Source: Xanthomonas fragariae
GTDB lineage: Bacteria > Pseudomonadota > Gammaproteobacteria > Xanthomonadales > Xanthomonadaceae
Reading direction: 5' to 3'
Length of the DNA stretch: 64,000 nt
Assembly: GCF_017603965.1 (NCBI RefSeq)
Contig: NZ_CP071955.1
Location: 1,054,001 to 1,118,000, forward strand
Part shown: in pieces, positions 45,503 to 55,970 of the stretch
Position numbering within the stretch: the first letter of the stretch is position 1
How the letters are laid out: each line of letters opens with the position of its first letter
Translations under genes and position numbers: made by a program
The notes under the pieces: generated by a model
Databases searched by the model: none
Told to the model about the DNA's origin: nothing
The model's input: the letters and a program-made list of their open reading frames with translations, nothing else

Positions 45503-46279
45503 TCAACGCGCCTCGAATTTTGCGCGGCAGCCGTCATTGACCCACACCGAGGCGCGGCGTTCGTCGTACCCCCAGCTGCGGTCTTCTTCGCAGCGGGTGT
45601 CAGACAACTGGCGGGTCAGCACCGGGCGGCCGTAACGGCCATCCCAGGCGCAGTCGCGCAGGCGGCGGTCGTCGCTGGCGCAGGTGATGGCGTAGTCGTT
45701 ACGCGGGCGGTCGTCGCGGCCACGGTAGCCGCCGTCACCACGGTCCCGGCCACCGCCACGTGCCTGCGCAAACTCGCCCCGGCAGCCATCGTCCACCCAG
45801 ATCCGGCCGCCGTCCTGGCGCCAATTGCGGCCTTCCACGCACGGGCTTTTGGAAAGCTGGCGCACCAAGGTGGCGTGGCGCCAGCCGGTGTCACAGATCT
45901 GCTGGTGTTGGTCGTTGCTTTCGCAGCGCACCGTGTCTGCCACCCGGCCGGAACCGCCGCCGGGGCCGTTGTCGCCGCCCCAGCCGGCACCACCACGGCC
46001 TTCAGCAAAGCGCCCGCGACAGCCGTTGTCTACCCAAACGCGGCCGCGGTCGCTGCCCCAGTTGCTGCCTTCGATGCAGCGCGTACCGGAGATGTTTTCG
46101 ACCAGAGCGGCGCGGCCGCGGAACGGCGTATCGCATTCGCGGCGACGGTTGTCGTTGCTGGCGCAGGTGATGCTAGGGCCGTTCGAGCCGCGGTCTTGCG
46201 CGGCGGCGGGGGCGCTGGTGAGCGCGCCGGTCAGGGTAATCAGGCCGAAGCCGGAGAGCAGCAGGGCGGTGCGTAGCAT
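45503..46279 (-). CDS. Exported DUF3011 protein with three repeats
   Basis: This is a 258-residue exported protein. After a signal peptide (LLLSGFGLITLTGALTSAPAAA) come three copies of a roughly 60-residue module. Each has C-x-SND/DD-x-RR-x-CD/A, a conserved Thr/Val block (LVENISGTRCIEG, LVRQLSKSPCVEG, LTRQLSDTRCEED), a Trp, and VWVDNGCRGRF-type ends. Each module has four Cys, likely two disulphides, so it folds in the periplasm or outside. Linkers are Gly/Arg-rich. DUF3011 has no established function; the cysteine-rich, lectin-like look suggests binding. It is divergent from aspS. Confidence 0.8.
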   Translation of the reverse strand: MLRTALLLSGFGLITLTGALTSAPAAAQDRGSNGPSITCASNDNRRRECDTPFRGRAALVENISGTRCIEGSNWGSDRGRVWVDNGCRGRFAEGRGGAGWGGDNGPGGGSGRVADTVRCESNDQHQQICDTGWRHATLVRQLSKSPCVEGRNWRQDGGRIWVDDGCRGEFAQARGGGRDRGDGGYRGRDDRPRNDYAITCASDDRRLRDCAWDGRYGRPVLTRQLSDTRCEEDRSWGYDERRASVWVNDGCRAKFEAR

Positions 46280-46436
46280 CGTGTCGTCCTTAGTTTGGAG
46301 GGGGCATGGCGCCTATTCAGCCGGGCGCCGACTTAAGCGGCCATGAGCGCCTGCGCATTTGCTCCTGTCGCCCGCCGGCCCCAGAATATCGGGCTCTCCG
46401 GCGCTGTCCTGTGTCGGGTTTTCAGCGGAGCTTCCG

Positions 46437-48203
46437 ATGCGTACCCACTTCTGCGGCCTGGTCGATGACACCTTGATCGGCCAAACCGTCACTCTCGCCG
46501 GCTGGAACGACGTTGCCCGCAACCTGGGTGGTGTCTGCTTCATCGACCTGCGCGACCACGAGGGAATCGTGCAGGTGACGGTGGAACCGGTCGCCGGCGA
46601 CAACGACAGCGCGGAGCTCTTCAAGGTGGCCGCCAGCCTCGGCTACGAGGACGTACTGCAGGTTGAAGGCGTGGTGCGTGCGCGGCATGCGGTCAACGAC
46701 AAACTCCGCACCGGCAAGGTGGAAGTGATCGCCACGCGCATCAGCATCCTCAACAAGGCTGCGCCGCTGCCGTTCCATGCACACGAAAATCCGGGCGAAG
46801 AGACCCGCTTGAAATACCGTTATCTGGACTTGCGGCGTCCGGAAATGCAGCGCATGCAGCGCACTCGTATCAAGCTGGTGCAGGCGTTGCGCCGGCATCT
46901 GGATGCACGCGATTTCCAGGACATCGAAACCCCGATCCTGACCAAGGCCACCCCCGAAGGCGCGCGCGACTTCCTGGTGCCGGCACGCATGCACCCGGGC
47001 GAGTTCTACGCATTGCCGCAGAGCCCGCAGCTGTTCAAGCAGATTCTGATGGTGGCCGGCTTCGATCGTTATTACCAGATTGCGCGCTGCTTCCGCGACG
47101 AAGCGCTGCGCGCCGACCGCCAGCTGGAATTCACCCAGCTCGATATGGAGTTCGCCTTCGTGCGCGAGCGCGACGTGCAGGATTTCGTCGAAGACATGAT
47201 CCGCGCCATCTTCAAGGAAGTGGTCGATGTCGAACTGGCCGCGCAGTTCCCGCGCATGAGCTGGGCCGAGGCGATGCGTCGTTACGGCTCGGACAAGCCG
47301 GACATGCGTATCGATCTGGAATTGATCGACGTGGCCGAGCTGGTCAAATCCAGCGAATTTCCGGTGTTCGCCGCCGCTGCCAACGCTGCCGAAGGTCGCG
47401 TTGCCGCGCTGCGCATTCCCGGTGGCGCCAGGCTGTCGCGCAAGCAGATCGACGAATACGCCGCGCACGCCGCTAAATATGGCGCCAAGGGTCTGGCCTA
47501 CGTTAAATTGTCGGAGACCGGCGAAGTCACCTCGCCGATCGCCAAGTTCTTCTGCGAAGAGACGTTCGCTGCGGTGCTCAAACACGTCGGTGCCGGTAAC
47601 GGCGACATCGTGTTCTTCGGTGCCGGCGGCTATAACAAGGTGTCCGATTTCATGGGCGAGCTGCGTTTAAAAGCCGGCAAGGATTTCAATCTGGTTGCCG
47701 ATGGTTGGGCGCCGCTGTGGGTCACCGACTTTCCGATGTTCGAATGGGACGAAGATGCGCAGCGCTATGTCGCCCTGCATCACCCGTTCACCGCGCCTGC
47801 GTTAGACGACATCGCCGACCTGTGTGCCAGCCCCCGCACGGCGGTGTCGCGCGGTTACGACATGGTGCTCAACGGCAATGAAATCGGTGGCGGCTCGATC
47901 CGTATCCATCGCCCCGACATGCAGAGCGCTGTGTTCGAGCTGCTCGGCATCGGTGCCCACGAAGCGCGCGCCAAATTCGGCTTCCTGCTGGATGCCTTGA
48001 ACTACGGTGCGCCGCCGCACGGTGGCATCGCCTTCGGGATCGACCGCATCGCCGCGCTGATGGCCGGCACCGAGTCGATCCGCGATGTGATCCCGTTCCC
48101 CAAGACCACCGGCGCGCAGGATCTGATGACCGACGCCCCGTCGCCGATCGCCGCCGAGCAGTTGGCAGAAGTGCACGTGCAGGTCCGGCCCAAGCAGGCC
48201 TGA
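46437..48203 (+). CDS. aspS: Aspartate-tRNA ligase
   Basis: This is a cytosolic class II synthetase charging tRNA with Asp (588 residues, the bacterial-type length). The N-terminal OB-fold anticodon domain starts [20 protein letters not shown]. Motif 1 lies around [20 protein letters not shown], followed by [20 protein letters not shown]. Motif 2 is [19 protein letters not shown], then the bacterial GAD insertion, and motif 3 is [18 protein letters not shown] chose 46437 since GGAG lies 6 bases upstream and the N-terminus then matches the family. It heads a conserved stretch of housekeeping genes. Confidence 0.97.
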   Translation: MRTHFCGLVDDTLIGQTVTLAGWNDVARNLGGVCFIDLRDHEGIVQVTVEPVAGDNDSAELFKVAASLGYEDVLQVEGVVRARHAVNDKLRTGKVEVIATRISILNKAAPLPFHAHENPGEETRLKYRYLDLRRPEMQRMQRTRIKLVQALRRHLDARDFQDIETPILTKATPEGARDFLVPARMHPGEFYALPQSPQLFKQILMVAGFDRYYQIARCFRDEALRADRQLEFTQLDMEFAFVRERDVQDFVEDMIRAIFKEVVDVELAAQFPRMSWAEAMRRYGSDKPDMRIDLELIDVAELVKSSEFPVFAAAANAAEGRVAALRIPGGARLSRKQIDEYAAHAAKYGAKGLAYVKLSETGEVTSPIAKFFCEETFAAVLKHVGAGNGDIVFFGAGGYNKVSDFMGELRLKAGKDFNLVADGWAPLWVTDFPMFEWDEDAQRYVALHHPFTAPALDDIADLCASPRTAVSRGYDMVLNGNEIGGGSIRIHRPDMQSAVFELLGIGAHEARAKFGFLLDALNYGAPPHGGIAFGIDRIAALMAGTESIRDVIPFPKTTGAQDLMTDAPSPIAAEQLAEVHVQVRPKQA

Positions 48204-48397
48204 TTTGCCACTGCGCATGGCCACGCCTTGCGCATGACCGTGCGCAGTCGATGCGCCGTGATCGATACGCTGCTGTCGGCACGTCGGGTGAGTACCCAGC
48301 TGTCAGCAAGCTGCGGCGGTTCCCGAACTCGGCATTGCCATCGTTGAAATGGTCCGCGTACGCCGGAGCATTCAACGTAGTTTTTTGTCGCCTTCGA

Positions 48398-48529
48398 GTG
48401 GCAAAAACGTCGCGAGCAGTCGTCAGGTGGGTGCGGGCGGCGCACAGCAACTGGAATGTGGAAGTGGTACACGTCGCGTCGATCACCGACGGCAGCTGCC
48501 TGGCGGTGAGTGCAGTCGCTTTTTGTCAC
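48398..48529. repeat. Dispersed element with terminal inverted repeats (diverged copy)
   Basis: The ends GTGGCAAAAACG and CGCTTTTTGTCAC are near-inverse. The interior GCGAGCAGTCGTCAGGTGGG and GTGGTACACGTCG align with the copies at 5597 and 49221. The gap between aspS and the acetyltransferase gene (48204-48627) holds nothing else visible. Confidence 0.65.
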
Positions 48530-48627
48530 GTACCGAGTGATGGCAGAAGGGCGGCATCATCGCTCCGCTTGCAGAAGCGACGGTGCATCGGAGAAGCTGC
48601 CACGTCTACCCGGCACAAGAAGCCCGC

Positions 48628-49149
48628 ATGACTCGCATCCGCCGCGCCACACTGGACGATGCCGAAGCGTTATCGCTGCTGGCTGCACAGACTTTCACCG
48701 AAACCTTCAGACATCTGTATCCGGAAGAAGACCTGCGCAGATTTCTGGAAGAGACCTATACGGTCGAGCGCGCGCGCACCGTCTTGGCGCATCCGGACTA
48801 CGCGATCTGGCTGCTGGAGATGAATAACCTGCTGGTCGGCCACGCGGCTGCCGGCCCGTGCGGGCTGCCGCACGCCGATGTCCACCCCGGCGATGGAGAG
48901 CTCAAGCGGCTGTATTTATTGAAGGATTACCAGAACAGCGGCTGGGGCAGCCGTCTGTTTGAAACCGCGCTGCAATGGCTGGAGCGTGGCGAACCGCGCA
49001 CCTTGTGGATCGGCGTGTGGTCGGAGAATTTCGGCGCGCAGCGTTTCTATGCCCGCTACGGCTTCGAAAAAGTCGGCGAATACGCATTCCCGGTGGGCCG
49101 CATCCTCGACCGCGAGTACATTCTGCGGCGGCCAGCTCAGATCGGCTAG
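48628..49149 (+). CDS. GNAT family N-acetyltransferase
   Basis: This is a 173-residue acetyl-CoA-dependent acetyltransferase. It opens MTRIRRATLDDAEALSLLAA, the usual first strand and helix. The acetyl-CoA loop lies in ELKRLYLLKDYQNSGWGSRL, where Gln/Asn-x-x-Gly-x-Gly/Ser replaces the classic R/Q-x-x-G-x-G/A. It ends with the typical ENFGAQRFYARYGFEKVGEY. The acceptor could be a small molecule or a protein N-terminus and cannot be told from the sequence. The start at 48628 drops a low-complexity upstream extension. Copies of the dispersed element flank it on both sides. Confidence 0.85.
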   Translation: MTRIRRATLDDAEALSLLAAQTFTETFRHLYPEEDLRRFLEETYTVERARTVLAHPDYAIWLLEMNNLLVGHAAAGPCGLPHADVHPGDGELKRLYLLKDYQNSGWGSRLFETALQWLERGEPRTLWIGVWSENFGAQRFYARYGFEKVGEYAFPVGRILDREYILRRPAQIG

Positions 49150-49220
49150 CCGCCGCACTCAGTGCCGAGGCGCGATGTCGAGCGACTTGCCAACCTATCG
49201 TGCTCAGCGCCAGTGGGCGC

Positions 49221-49370
49221 CTTAGAGCGGCTAACAAAACGTAGCTAGCAGTCGTCAGGTGAGTGCGGACGGCGAGGAGGAACCGGAGCGTACGCGTGGT
49301 ACATGCCGATTCCGGGCACCGGCCGCGCCCGCCTGGCGGTGAGCGCAGTCGTTTTGTTAGCCGCTCTTAG
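49221..49370. repeat. Dispersed 150-bp element with terminal inverted repeats (best copy)
   Basis: CTTAGAGCGGCTAACAAAACG at the left is almost the exact inverse of CGTTTTGTTAGCCGCTCTTAG at the right. An inner palindromic part (AACCGGAGCGTAC ... GGTACATGCCGATTCCGG) suggests a folded transcript. There is no ORF. Confidence 0.85.
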
Positions 49371-49424
49371 CTGAAGGCATCAAATCCCTCTCAGGTCCCA
49401 CTCTTGACCACCATGCAGACAAGA

Positions 49425-50068
49425 GCCACGGCAATGGTCGATCGTAGCGCCTCCCCGGCAGTCGAGATCGACGTGCCTACTGGTGCACGGCATCTGGAAC
49501 GCACGCAGCTGGCTCTGGCCCTTGGCATGGCGCCTGCGCGCCCCAGGTTGCCGGGTGTCCACCTTCGGCTACGCTAGCGTAGCCGGGCGGTCCGCAGGCA
49601 GCAGTACCGCAGCTGGTGGCGCGTCTGTGCAGCAGTCCGGTGACCGCCGTGGTCGCGCATAGCCTGGGCGGATTGATCACGTTGCAGGCTTTGCACCGAA
49701 ACTTTTGATCTGTCAGTGACGCGCGTGGTGTGCCTGGGCTCGGCGGCAGCGCCGCGGCGCGCGGGTTGGCGCAACGCGGCGGGGGCTGGGCGCTGGGGCG
49801 CAGTGCGGCGTTGCTTCAAAAAAGCCTTGCACAGTGGGACGGTGATGCCGAGGTCGGCCAGATCGCCGGCAGCGTCGCGTGCGGGATCGGTCGCTGGCTT
49901 GCCCCGTTGGACGGTGGCACGGACGGTACCGTGGTACTGGCCCAAACCCGCCTGCCCGGGCTGCGCGATCACTGTGTGGTGCAAGCTAGCCATAGCGGCC
50001 TGTTGCGCTCGTTCGAGGCCGCTCAGCAGGGGCTGAGCTTCCTGCGCCAAGGCAGATTTCGCCACTGA
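49425..50068 (+). pseudogene. Alpha/beta hydrolase (lipase-like), frameshifted
   Basis: A triacylglycerol-lipase-like fold is readable in pieces. LVHGIWNARSWLWPLAWRLR forms the first strand and oxyanion region, VTAVVAHSLGGLITLQALHR carries the nucleophile elbow A-H-S-L-G-G, and then a stop appears near 49706. After a frameshift, RGLAQRGGGWALGRSAALLQ continues to DHCVVQASHSGLLRSFEAAQ and a stop at 50068, with the likely catalytic His. Another shift lies near the 5' end. It follows directly after a copy of the dispersed element. It cannot make a complete enzyme. Confidence 0.75.
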
Positions 50069-50143
50069 ACACGGCCGCTCCGGTGCGGGCGAGCAATCAG
50101 GTAAAATCCGCGCCCTGTCATCCAAGCCAGTCTGGAACCATCC

Positions 50144-50872
50144 ATGGGTAGAGGCCCCTCCATCGAAGGCCGCAAGAACGCCTCCGACGCCAAACGTGGC
50201 AAGATGTTCACCAAGATCATTCGCGAGATCAGCGTCGCTGCGCGTGCTGGGGGTGGCGATCCCGCCAACAACCCGCGCCTGCGGGTGGCAGTGGACAAAG
50301 GCCTGTCGTCGAACATGTCCAAGGATGTGATCGAACGCGCCATCAAGAAGGCCACCGGTGAGCTGGAAGGCGTGGAATACGAAGAAGTGCGCTACGAGGG
50401 CTACGCCCCCGGCGGCGTGGCGGTGATCGTGGACTGCCTAACCGACAATCGCGTGCGTGCGGTGGCCGACGTGCGGCATGCCTTCAGCAAATGCGGCGGC
50501 AACATGGGCACCGACGGCTCTGTCGCCTTCATGTTCAAGCGCCTGGGCGTGCTCAGCTTTCTCGCCGGCACCGATGAAGACACCCTCACCGACGCGGCGA
50601 TCGAAGCCGGCGCCGACGACGTAGTGGTGTACCCGCAAGACGGCGCCATCGACGTGCTGACTGCCCCTGACGCTTTCGCTCAGGTCAAGCAGGCGCTCGC
50701 CGCCGCCGGTCTGGAACCCGCCCACGCCGAAATCACTTTCCGCGCCGAAAACGACGTCGCCGTCGACGGCGACACCGCCCTCCAGGTCCGCAAGCTGCTC
50801 GACATGCTCGAAGACCTGGACGACGTTCAGGACGTGTATTCGAATGTCGATCAAGCGGCGCTAGGCGCCTGA
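50144..50872 (+). CDS. yebC: YebC/PmpR/TACO1 family protein
   Basis: This is a cytosolic protein of 242 residues. [20 protein letters not shown] is the characteristic start, with [20 protein letters not shown] and [19 protein letters not shown] giving the N-terminal helical domain. The second and third domains include [20 protein letters not shown] and [12 protein letters not shown]. Members have been described both as DNA-binding regulators next to ruvC and as translation factors that relieve stalling at proline runs, so the exact role is open. It precedes ruvC, as in many gammaproteobacteria. Confidence 0.95.
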   Translation: MGRGPSIEGRKNASDAKRGKMFTKIIREISVAARAGGGDPANNPRLRVAVDKGLSSNMSKDVIERAIKKATGELEGVEYEEVRYEGYAPGGVAVIVDCLTDNRVRAVADVRHAFSKCGGNMGTDGSVAFMFKRLGVLSFLAGTDEDTLTDAAIEAGADDVVVYPQDGAIDVLTAPDAFAQVKQALAAAGLEPAHAEITFRAENDVAVDGDTALQVRKLLDMLEDLDDVQDVYSNVDQAALGA

Positions 50873-50999
50873 ATGATGGCGGGGATGAAATGATGGCGGG
50901 GATGACGGGAATCGTAATCAGGGGTTCGCAACAGCGACGCCGCCGCGCTGCATGTACGTTCCCAATTCCCAATCTCCGATCCCCGATCCTGGCCCCTCG

Positions 51000-51524
51000 A
51001 TGACCCGAATCCTGGGCATCGATCCCGGCTCCCAGCGTACCGGACTGGGCATCATCGACATCGACGAGAGCGGGCGTAGCCGGCACGTGTATCACGCGCC
51101 GCTGCTGCTGCTGGGTGAGGGCGATTTCGCGCAGCGACTCAGGCGCCTGCTGCACGGGCTGGGCGAGGTGATCGAAACCTATCAGCCGCAGGAAGTGGCG
51201 ATCGAGAAGGTGTTCATGGGCAAGAGCGCCGATTCGGCGCTCAAGCTTGGCCATGCGCGCGGCGCGGCGATTTGCGCGGTGGTGCTACGCGATCTGCCGG
51301 TGCACGAGTACGCTGCCACCGAAATCAAACTCGCGCTGGTCGGCAAGGGCGGCGCGGACAAGGTGCAGGTGCAGCACATGGTCGGCATCATGCTCAACCT
51401 GAAAGGCAAACTGCAGCCCGACGCCGCCGACGCACTGGCCGTCGCCATCACCCACGCCCACGTGCGCGCCACCGCGCAGCGCCTGGGCGTCAATACCAAA
51501 CAGGCCTGGAGCCGGAAAAGATGA
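51000..51524 (+). CDS. ruvC: Holliday junction resolvase RuvC
   Basis: This endonuclease cuts Holliday junctions symmetrically as a dimer, guided by RuvAB (174 residues). The four acidic residues of the RNase-H-like active site are visible: Asp in [12 protein letters not shown] (position 7), Glu in [16 protein letters not shown], and the Asp pair region in [18 protein letters not shown] placed the start at 51000 ([10 protein letters not shown]); an upstream frame extension has no family likeness. A GAATCGG tandem repeat begins right after the stop and separates it from ruvA. Confidence 0.97.
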   Translation: MTRILGIDPGSQRTGLGIIDIDESGRSRHVYHAPLLLLGEGDFAQRLRRLLHGLGEVIETYQPQEVAIEKVFMGKSADSALKLGHARGAAICAVVLRDLPVHEYAATEIKLALVGKGGADKVQVQHMVGIMLNLKGKLQPDAADALAVAITHAHVRATAQRLGVNTKQAWSRKR

Positions 51525-51558
51525 GAATCGGGAATCGGGAATCGGGAATCGGGAATCG
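51525..51558. repeat. Tandem GAATCGG repeat between ruvC and ruvA
   Basis: The 7-base unit (GAATCGG) is repeated about five times directly after ruvC. A partly inverse ATTCTCCATTCCCGATTCCCC follows near 51592-51613, so the transcript could fold. Similar arrays occur at 54351-54401 and inside the ABC-F gene. Confidence 0.8.
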
Positions 51559-51642
51559 CAACAGCAGAGTCCAGAGCAGCGCGCGCTCTTACGATTCTCC
51601 ATTCCCGATTCCCCATTGCCGGCATCGCCCAGGCGGTGCCCA

Positions 51643-52227
51643 GTGATCGGCCGTCTGCGCGGGATCCTGGCATACAAACAGCCGCCTTGGTTGGTGATCG
51701 ATGTGGGCGGGGTGGGGTATGAGCTGGAGGCGCCGATGAGCACCTTCTACGATCTGCCCGATGTCGGCCGCGACGTGATTCTGTTTACCCATTACGCGCA
51801 GAAGGAAGACAGCGTGTCGCTGTACGGGTTCCTGCGCGAAGGCGAGCGCAGGTTGTTCCGCGATGTGCAAAAGGTCACCGGCATCGGTGCCAAGATTGCG
51901 CTGGCGGTATTGTCAGGCGTTACCGTGGACGAGTTCGCCCGCCTGATCGCCAGCGGCGACATCACCGCGCTGACCCGCATCCCCGGCATCGGCAAGAAGA
52001 CCGCCGAACGCATGCTGGTGGAGCTGCGCGACCGCGCCGCCAGCTTCAGTAGTGGCGCGCCGATCACCGGCCAGCTCGGTCCGGACGCGGTGTCCGAAGC
52101 AGCCGTGGCGTTGCAGCAATTGGGTTACAAGCCGGACGAGGCCGCACGCATGGCACGCGAGGCCGGGGCGGAAGGCGACGAAGTCGCAACGGTCATTCGC
52201 AAGGCACTTCAGGCCGCGCTGCGCTAG
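51643..52227 (+). CDS. ruvA: Holliday junction DNA-binding protein RuvA
   Basis: This is the junction-binding subunit of the RuvAB branch-migration motor (194 residues). The GTG at 51643 gives the family start [20 protein letters not shown]. The OB-fold N-terminal domain is followed by two helix-hairpin-helix motifs ([15 protein letters not shown] and [19 protein letters not shown]) and the C-terminal domain III that touches RuvB ([20 protein letters not shown]). The acidic pin region is present. The gene is followed by a copy of the dispersed element, then kup. Confidence 0.96.
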   Translation: MIGRLRGILAYKQPPWLVIDVGGVGYELEAPMSTFYDLPDVGRDVILFTHYAQKEDSVSLYGFLREGERRLFRDVQKVTGIGAKIALAVLSGVTVDEFARLIASGDITALTRIPGIGKKTAERMLVELRDRAASFSSGAPITGQLGPDAVSEAAVALQQLGYKPDEAARMAREAGAEGDEVATVIRKALQAALR

Positions 52228-52229
52228 GA

Positions 52230-52368
52230 GTTGCCTTCAAAACTACCGCGCAGCTGACAAGCGGGCGCGGTCGGCGCTCGGAATTGGCGTGTACGGTTCG
52301 TACACTGCGGTTCCTGACGCGCGGCTTACCCTTTGGCGGCAACTGCTGGCGACGTTCGGTTAGGCAAC
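52230..52368. repeat. Dispersed element related to the 150-bp family (diverged copy)
   Basis: The ends GTTGCC and GGCAAC are inverse, and the interior CGTGTACGGTTCGTACACTG with GCGGTTCCTGACGCGCGG parallels the central palindrome of the other copies. It lies between ruvA and kup without an ORF. Confidence 0.55.
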
Positions 52369-52426
52369 CATCGCGTCGCGTCTTCTTCTCTCTTCCTCAC
52401 GCTGTTTGGCGGAAACTCCCTAACTC

Positions 52427-54328
52427 ATGTCTCACACCCCCATTCCCGCAGCCGGCCACGCCCCCACCAATAGCCATATGGCCTTGGTCATCGGCGCGAT
52501 CGGCGTCGTTTTCGGCGATATCGGCACCAGCCCGCTGTACACCCTCAAGGAGGCATTTTCGCCTCACTATGGGCTGGCCAGCGATCACGACACCGTGCTG
52601 GGCGTGCTGTCGCTGGCGTTCTGGGCGCTGATGATCACGGTGACGCTCAAGTACGTCACCATCATCATGCGTGCCGACAACGAGGGCGAGGGCGGCATCA
52701 TGGCGCTGATGGCGCTCACCCAGCGCACCATGCGCAATGGGTCGCGCTCGGCCTACGTGGTCGGCATTCTCGGCATCTTCGGCGCCTCGCTGTTCTTCGG
52801 CGATGGTGTGATCACCCCGGCCATCTCGGTGATGGGCGCAGTGGAAGGTCTGGAAATCGCTGCACCCAGCCTGCACCCTTTTATCGTGCCGATCACCGTG
52901 GCGGTGTTGCTGGTGGTGTTCATGGTGCAACGCTTCGGCACCGAAAAGGTCGGCAAGGTGTTCGGCCCGATCACCTGTGTATGGTTCCTGTCGCTGGGCG
53001 CGATCGGCGCCTGGAACATCATCGACGCACCCGAGGTGATGAAGGCCTTCAGCCCATGGTGGGCGATCCGCTTCTTTATGGATCACGGCTGGCACGGGGT
53101 CTTCATCCTCGGCGCGGTGGTACTGGCGGTGACCGGCGGTGAAGCGTTGTACGCGGATATGGGCCATTTCGGCGCCAAGCCGATCCGCCACGGCTGGTAT
53201 TTTTTCGTGCTGCCGATGCTGCTGCTCAATTACCTGGGGCAGGGCGCATTGGTGCTTAACCACCCGTCCGCGCTAAAGAACCCCTTTTTCGAAGCGGTGC
53301 CTGGCTGGGCGCTGTATCCGATGATCATTCTGGCCACGCTGGCGGCGGTGATCGCCTCGCAGGCGGTGATTACCGGTGCGTACTCGGTGGCCCGCCAAGC
53401 CATGCAGTTGGGCTACATCCCGCGCATGCTGATCAAGCACACCTCGCGCGACACCATCGGCCAGATCTACGTGCCCGGCGTCAACTGGCTGTTGATGGTA
53501 ATGGTGATCGCGCTGGTGCTGATCTTCGGCAGCTCGACCAATCTGGCGGTGGCCTACGGCATCTCGGTGTCGATGACCATGTCGATCGATACGCTGCTGC
53601 TGGCACTGGTGGCGCGTTCGTTATGGCCGCGCTGGCACAATTGGGTGCTGCCGTTGTGCGTGGTGTTTTTCATCATCGAGCTGGCCTTCGTCATCGCCAA
53701 TGGCGCCAAGCTGCTGCAGGGCGCCTGGTTCCCGCTGGCGCTGGGCATCGTGGTGTTCACTCTGATGCGCACCTGGCGCCGCGGTCGCGCACTGCTGCGA
53801 GAGGAGATCCGCAAGGACGGTATCCGTATCGACGGCTTCCTGCCCGGCCTGATGCTGGCCCCACCGGCACGCGTGCCGGGCATGGCGGTGTTTTTGACTG
53901 CCGACCCGATGGTCGTGCCGCATGCGCTGATGCACAACCTCAAGCACAACAAGGTGCTGCACGAGCGCAACATCTTCCTCAACGTGGAAACCTTGCCCAT
54001 CCCGTATGCGCCGATGGACAAGCGTCTGCAGATCGAATCGATCGGTGACGAGTTCTATCGTGTGTACGTGCGTTTCGGCTTCATGGAAACGCCCGACGTA
54101 CCGCTGGGGCTGATGCGCTCCTGCGACAAGGGCGGCATCCATTTTGACCCGATGGACACCACCTTCTTCGCCAGCCGCGAGACCATCGTGGCCAGCGCCA
54201 ATCGCGGCATGCCGATCTGGCGCGACAAGTTGTTCGCGCTGATGCATCGCAATGCCGCTCCGGCAACCGGGTTCTTCCGCATTCCCGGCAATCGCCTGGT
54301 CGAACTGGGCGCGCAGGTCGAGATATGA
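52427..54328 (+). CDS. kup: Low-affinity K+ uptake permease Kup
   Basis: This is a constitutive potassium-proton symporter of the KUP/HAK/KT family (633 residues, 12 membrane segments). The N-terminus has [20 protein letters not shown], the hallmark of the family, followed by [20 protein letters not shown] and the gating-region Glu. A hydrophilic C-terminal domain of about 200 residues follows. The frame is intact. It interrupts the ruvCA-ruvB order, an arrangement I expect to be ancestral in this genus rather than a recent insertion. A GC-rich hairpin and a GGGATTC array come after the stop. Confidence 0.96.
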   Translation: MSHTPIPAAGHAPTNSHMALVIGAIGVVFGDIGTSPLYTLKEAFSPHYGLASDHDTVLGVLSLAFWALMITVTLKYVTIIMRADNEGEGGIMALMALTQRTMRNGSRSAYVVGILGIFGASLFFGDGVITPAISVMGAVEGLEIAAPSLHPFIVPITVAVLLVVFMVQRFGTEKVGKVFGPITCVWFLSLGAIGAWNIIDAPEVMKAFSPWWAIRFFMDHGWHGVFILGAVVLAVTGGEALYADMGHFGAKPIRHGWYFFVLPMLLLNYLGQGALVLNHPSALKNPFFEAVPGWALYPMIILATLAAVIASQAVITGAYSVARQAMQLGYIPRMLIKHTSRDTIGQIYVPGVNWLLMVMVIALVLIFGSSTNLAVAYGISVSMTMSIDTLLLALVARSLWPRWHNWVLPLCVVFFIIELAFVIANGAKLLQGAWFPLALGIVVFTLMRTWRRGRALLREEIRKDGIRIDGFLPGLMLAPPARVPGMAVFLTADPMVVPHALMHNLKHNKVLHERNIFLNVETLPIPYAPMDKRLQIESIGDEFYRVYVRFGFMETPDVPLGLMRSCDKGGIHFDPMDTTFFASRETIVASANRGMPIWRDKLFALMHRNAAPATGFFRIPGNRLVELGAQVEI

Positions 54329-54330
54329 AG

Positions 54331-54348
54331 CCGCCCTGCTGCGGGCGG
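54331..54348 (+). terminator. GC-rich hairpin after kup
   Basis: CCGCCC pairs with GGGCGG across TGCTGC directly behind the kup stop. No T tract follows, so termination efficiency is doubtful. Confidence 0.4.
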
Positions 54349-54350
54349 CG

Positions 54351-54401
54351 GGGATTCGGGATTCGGGATTCGGGATTCGGGATTCGGGATTCGGGATTCG
54401 G
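54351..54401. repeat. Tandem GGGATTC repeat between kup and ruvB
   Basis: The 7-base unit GGGATTC is repeated about seven times in a row. It is the same kind of array as after ruvC (there read as GAATCGG). Confidence 0.9.
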
Positions 54402-54500
54402 AAGTAGGGATGAGTAAGAGCGTAGCGCCAAGGGCGTCTCGCGGCTCATAATAGTGAGCTGTCAATCCCGAATAGCGACTCCCTCCACTCCCCGCCCTCA

Positions 54501-55538
54501 ATGGACCGCATCATCGCCAGCAGTTCCACCCGCGAAGACGATGCCGCCGATGCCAGCATCCGTCCCCAGCGCTTGGCCGATTATCTCGGTCAGCAGCCGG
54601 TGCGCGAGCAGATGGAGATCTATATCCAGGCGGCCAAGGCGCGCGGCGAGGCGATGGATCATGTGCTGATCTTTGGTCCGCCCGGTCTGGGCAAGACCAC
54701 GCTCAGCCATGTCATCGCCAATGAACTCGGGGTTAGCTTGCGGGTGACTTCCGGCCCGGTAATCGAAAAGGCCGGCGATCTAGCTGCGCTGCTGACCAAT
54801 CTGCAGCCGCACGATGTGCTGTTCATCGACGAAATCCATCGCCTCTCCCCAGTAGTCGAAGAAGTGCTGTATCCGGCGATGGAAGATTTCCAGATCGACA
54901 TCATGATCGGTGAAGGCCCTGCCGCGCGCTCGATCAAAATCGACCTGCCGCCGTTCACGCTGATCGGCGCCACCACGCGTGCCGGCCTGCTGACCGCTCC
55001 GTTGCGTGACCGCTTCGGCATCGTGCAGCGTCTGGAATTTTATTCGCCGCAGGAATTGACCAGGATCGTGATCCGCTCGGCTGCGATCCTGGGTATCGGT
55101 TGCACACCCGATGGCGCCGCCGAGATCGCGCGCCGCGCGCGGGGCACGCCGCGTATTGCCAACCGGCTGTTGCGGCGCGTGCGCGACTACGCCCAGGTCA
55201 AGGCGGCCGGGCATATCGATCTGCCGGTGGCGCAGGCGGCGATGCAGATGCTGAAGGTCGATCCGGAAGGCTTCGACGAGCTCGACCGCCGCATGTTGCG
55301 CGTCATCGTCGATCACTTCGACGGCGGGCCGGTGGGTGTGGAGTCGTTGGCTGCCTCGTTGTCGGAAGAACGCGGCACGCTGGAAGACGTGATCGAGCCC
55401 TATCTGATCCAGCAGGGCTTTCTGATCCGCACCGCGCGCGGGCGCATGGCCACCAACAAGGCTTACCGCCACCTCGGGCTCAAGCCTAAGGCAGCACCGG
55501 TACCGGACCTGTTTGCCGAGGACCAGGATGTCGGTTGA
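54501..55538 (+). CDS. ruvB: Holliday junction helicase RuvB
   Basis: This AAA+ motor (345 residues) drives branch migration with RuvA. The start [20 protein letters not shown] leads to [19 protein letters not shown], Walker [14 protein letters not shown], Walker [17 protein letters not shown], sensor 1 [20 protein letters not shown] and the arginine finger region. A winged-helix C-terminal domain ends [15 protein letters not shown]. All catalytic residues are present. Its last 11 bases overlap the thioesterase gene ybgC, so the ruv and tol-pal groups may be transcribed together. Confidence 0.97.
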   Translation: MDRIIASSSTREDDAADASIRPQRLADYLGQQPVREQMEIYIQAAKARGEAMDHVLIFGPPGLGKTTLSHVIANELGVSLRVTSGPVIEKAGDLAALLTNLQPHDVLFIDEIHRLSPVVEEVLYPAMEDFQIDIMIGEGPAARSIKIDLPPFTLIGATTRAGLLTAPLRDRFGIVQRLEFYSPQELTRIVIRSAAILGIGCTPDGAAEIARRARGTPRIANRLLRRVRDYAQVKAAGHIDLPVAQAAMQMLKVDPEGFDELDRRMLRVIVDHFDGGPVGVESLAASLSEERGTLEDVIEPYLIQQGFLIRTARGRMATNKAYRHLGLKPKAAPVPDLFAEDQDVG

Positions 55539-55959
55539 TCCTCGATTCAGTTGGCCGACACGCGTGTATTGGGAAGATACCGACGCTGGGGGGGTGGTCT
55601 ACCACGCGCGCTACGTCGCTTTCATGGAACGTGCGCGCACCGAGTGGATGCGTGCACTCGGTTATGGGCAGGAACGCATGCGCCGGGAGCACGATCTGGT
55701 CTTTGCGGTCCGCTCGATGCAACTGGATTTCCTCAAGCCGGCCCGGCTCGACGACACGCTGTCAGTGTCGGCGGTATTGCTGAAATGCAGACGGGCCAGC
55801 CTGCTGTTCGCGCAATCGGTGGGTCGCGAAGGCGAAGTGCTGCTGACTGCCGAGGTGCGCATTGCCGCACTCGGTGCCAGCGACTTCCGCCCGCGTGGCA
55901 TGGAAGATGCGCTGTATGAGGTGTTGAAAGCTTTAGAAACCACAGAATCCGATTACTGA
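55528..55959 (+). CDS. ybgC: Tol-Pal system acyl-CoA thioesterase YbgC
   Basis: This is a hotdog-fold thioesterase of 143 residues that hydrolyses short-chain or phospholipid-linked acyl thioesters. [20 protein letters not shown], with the catalytic Asp and the following Tyr/His, and [14 protein letters not shown] are the family signature. I chose the ATG at 55528 ([15 protein letters not shown]) inside the end of ruvB. It lies just before tolQ, with 11 bases between, as in most gammaproteobacterial tol-pal operons. Confidence 0.93.
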   Translation: MSVDPRFSWPTRVYWEDTDAGGVVYHARYVAFMERARTEWMRALGYGQERMRREHDLVFAVRSMQLDFLKPARLDDTLSVSAVLLKCRRASLLFAQSVGREGEVLLTAEVRIAALGASDFRPRGMEDALYEVLKALETTESDY

Positions 55960-55970
55960 GGAACAAACGG

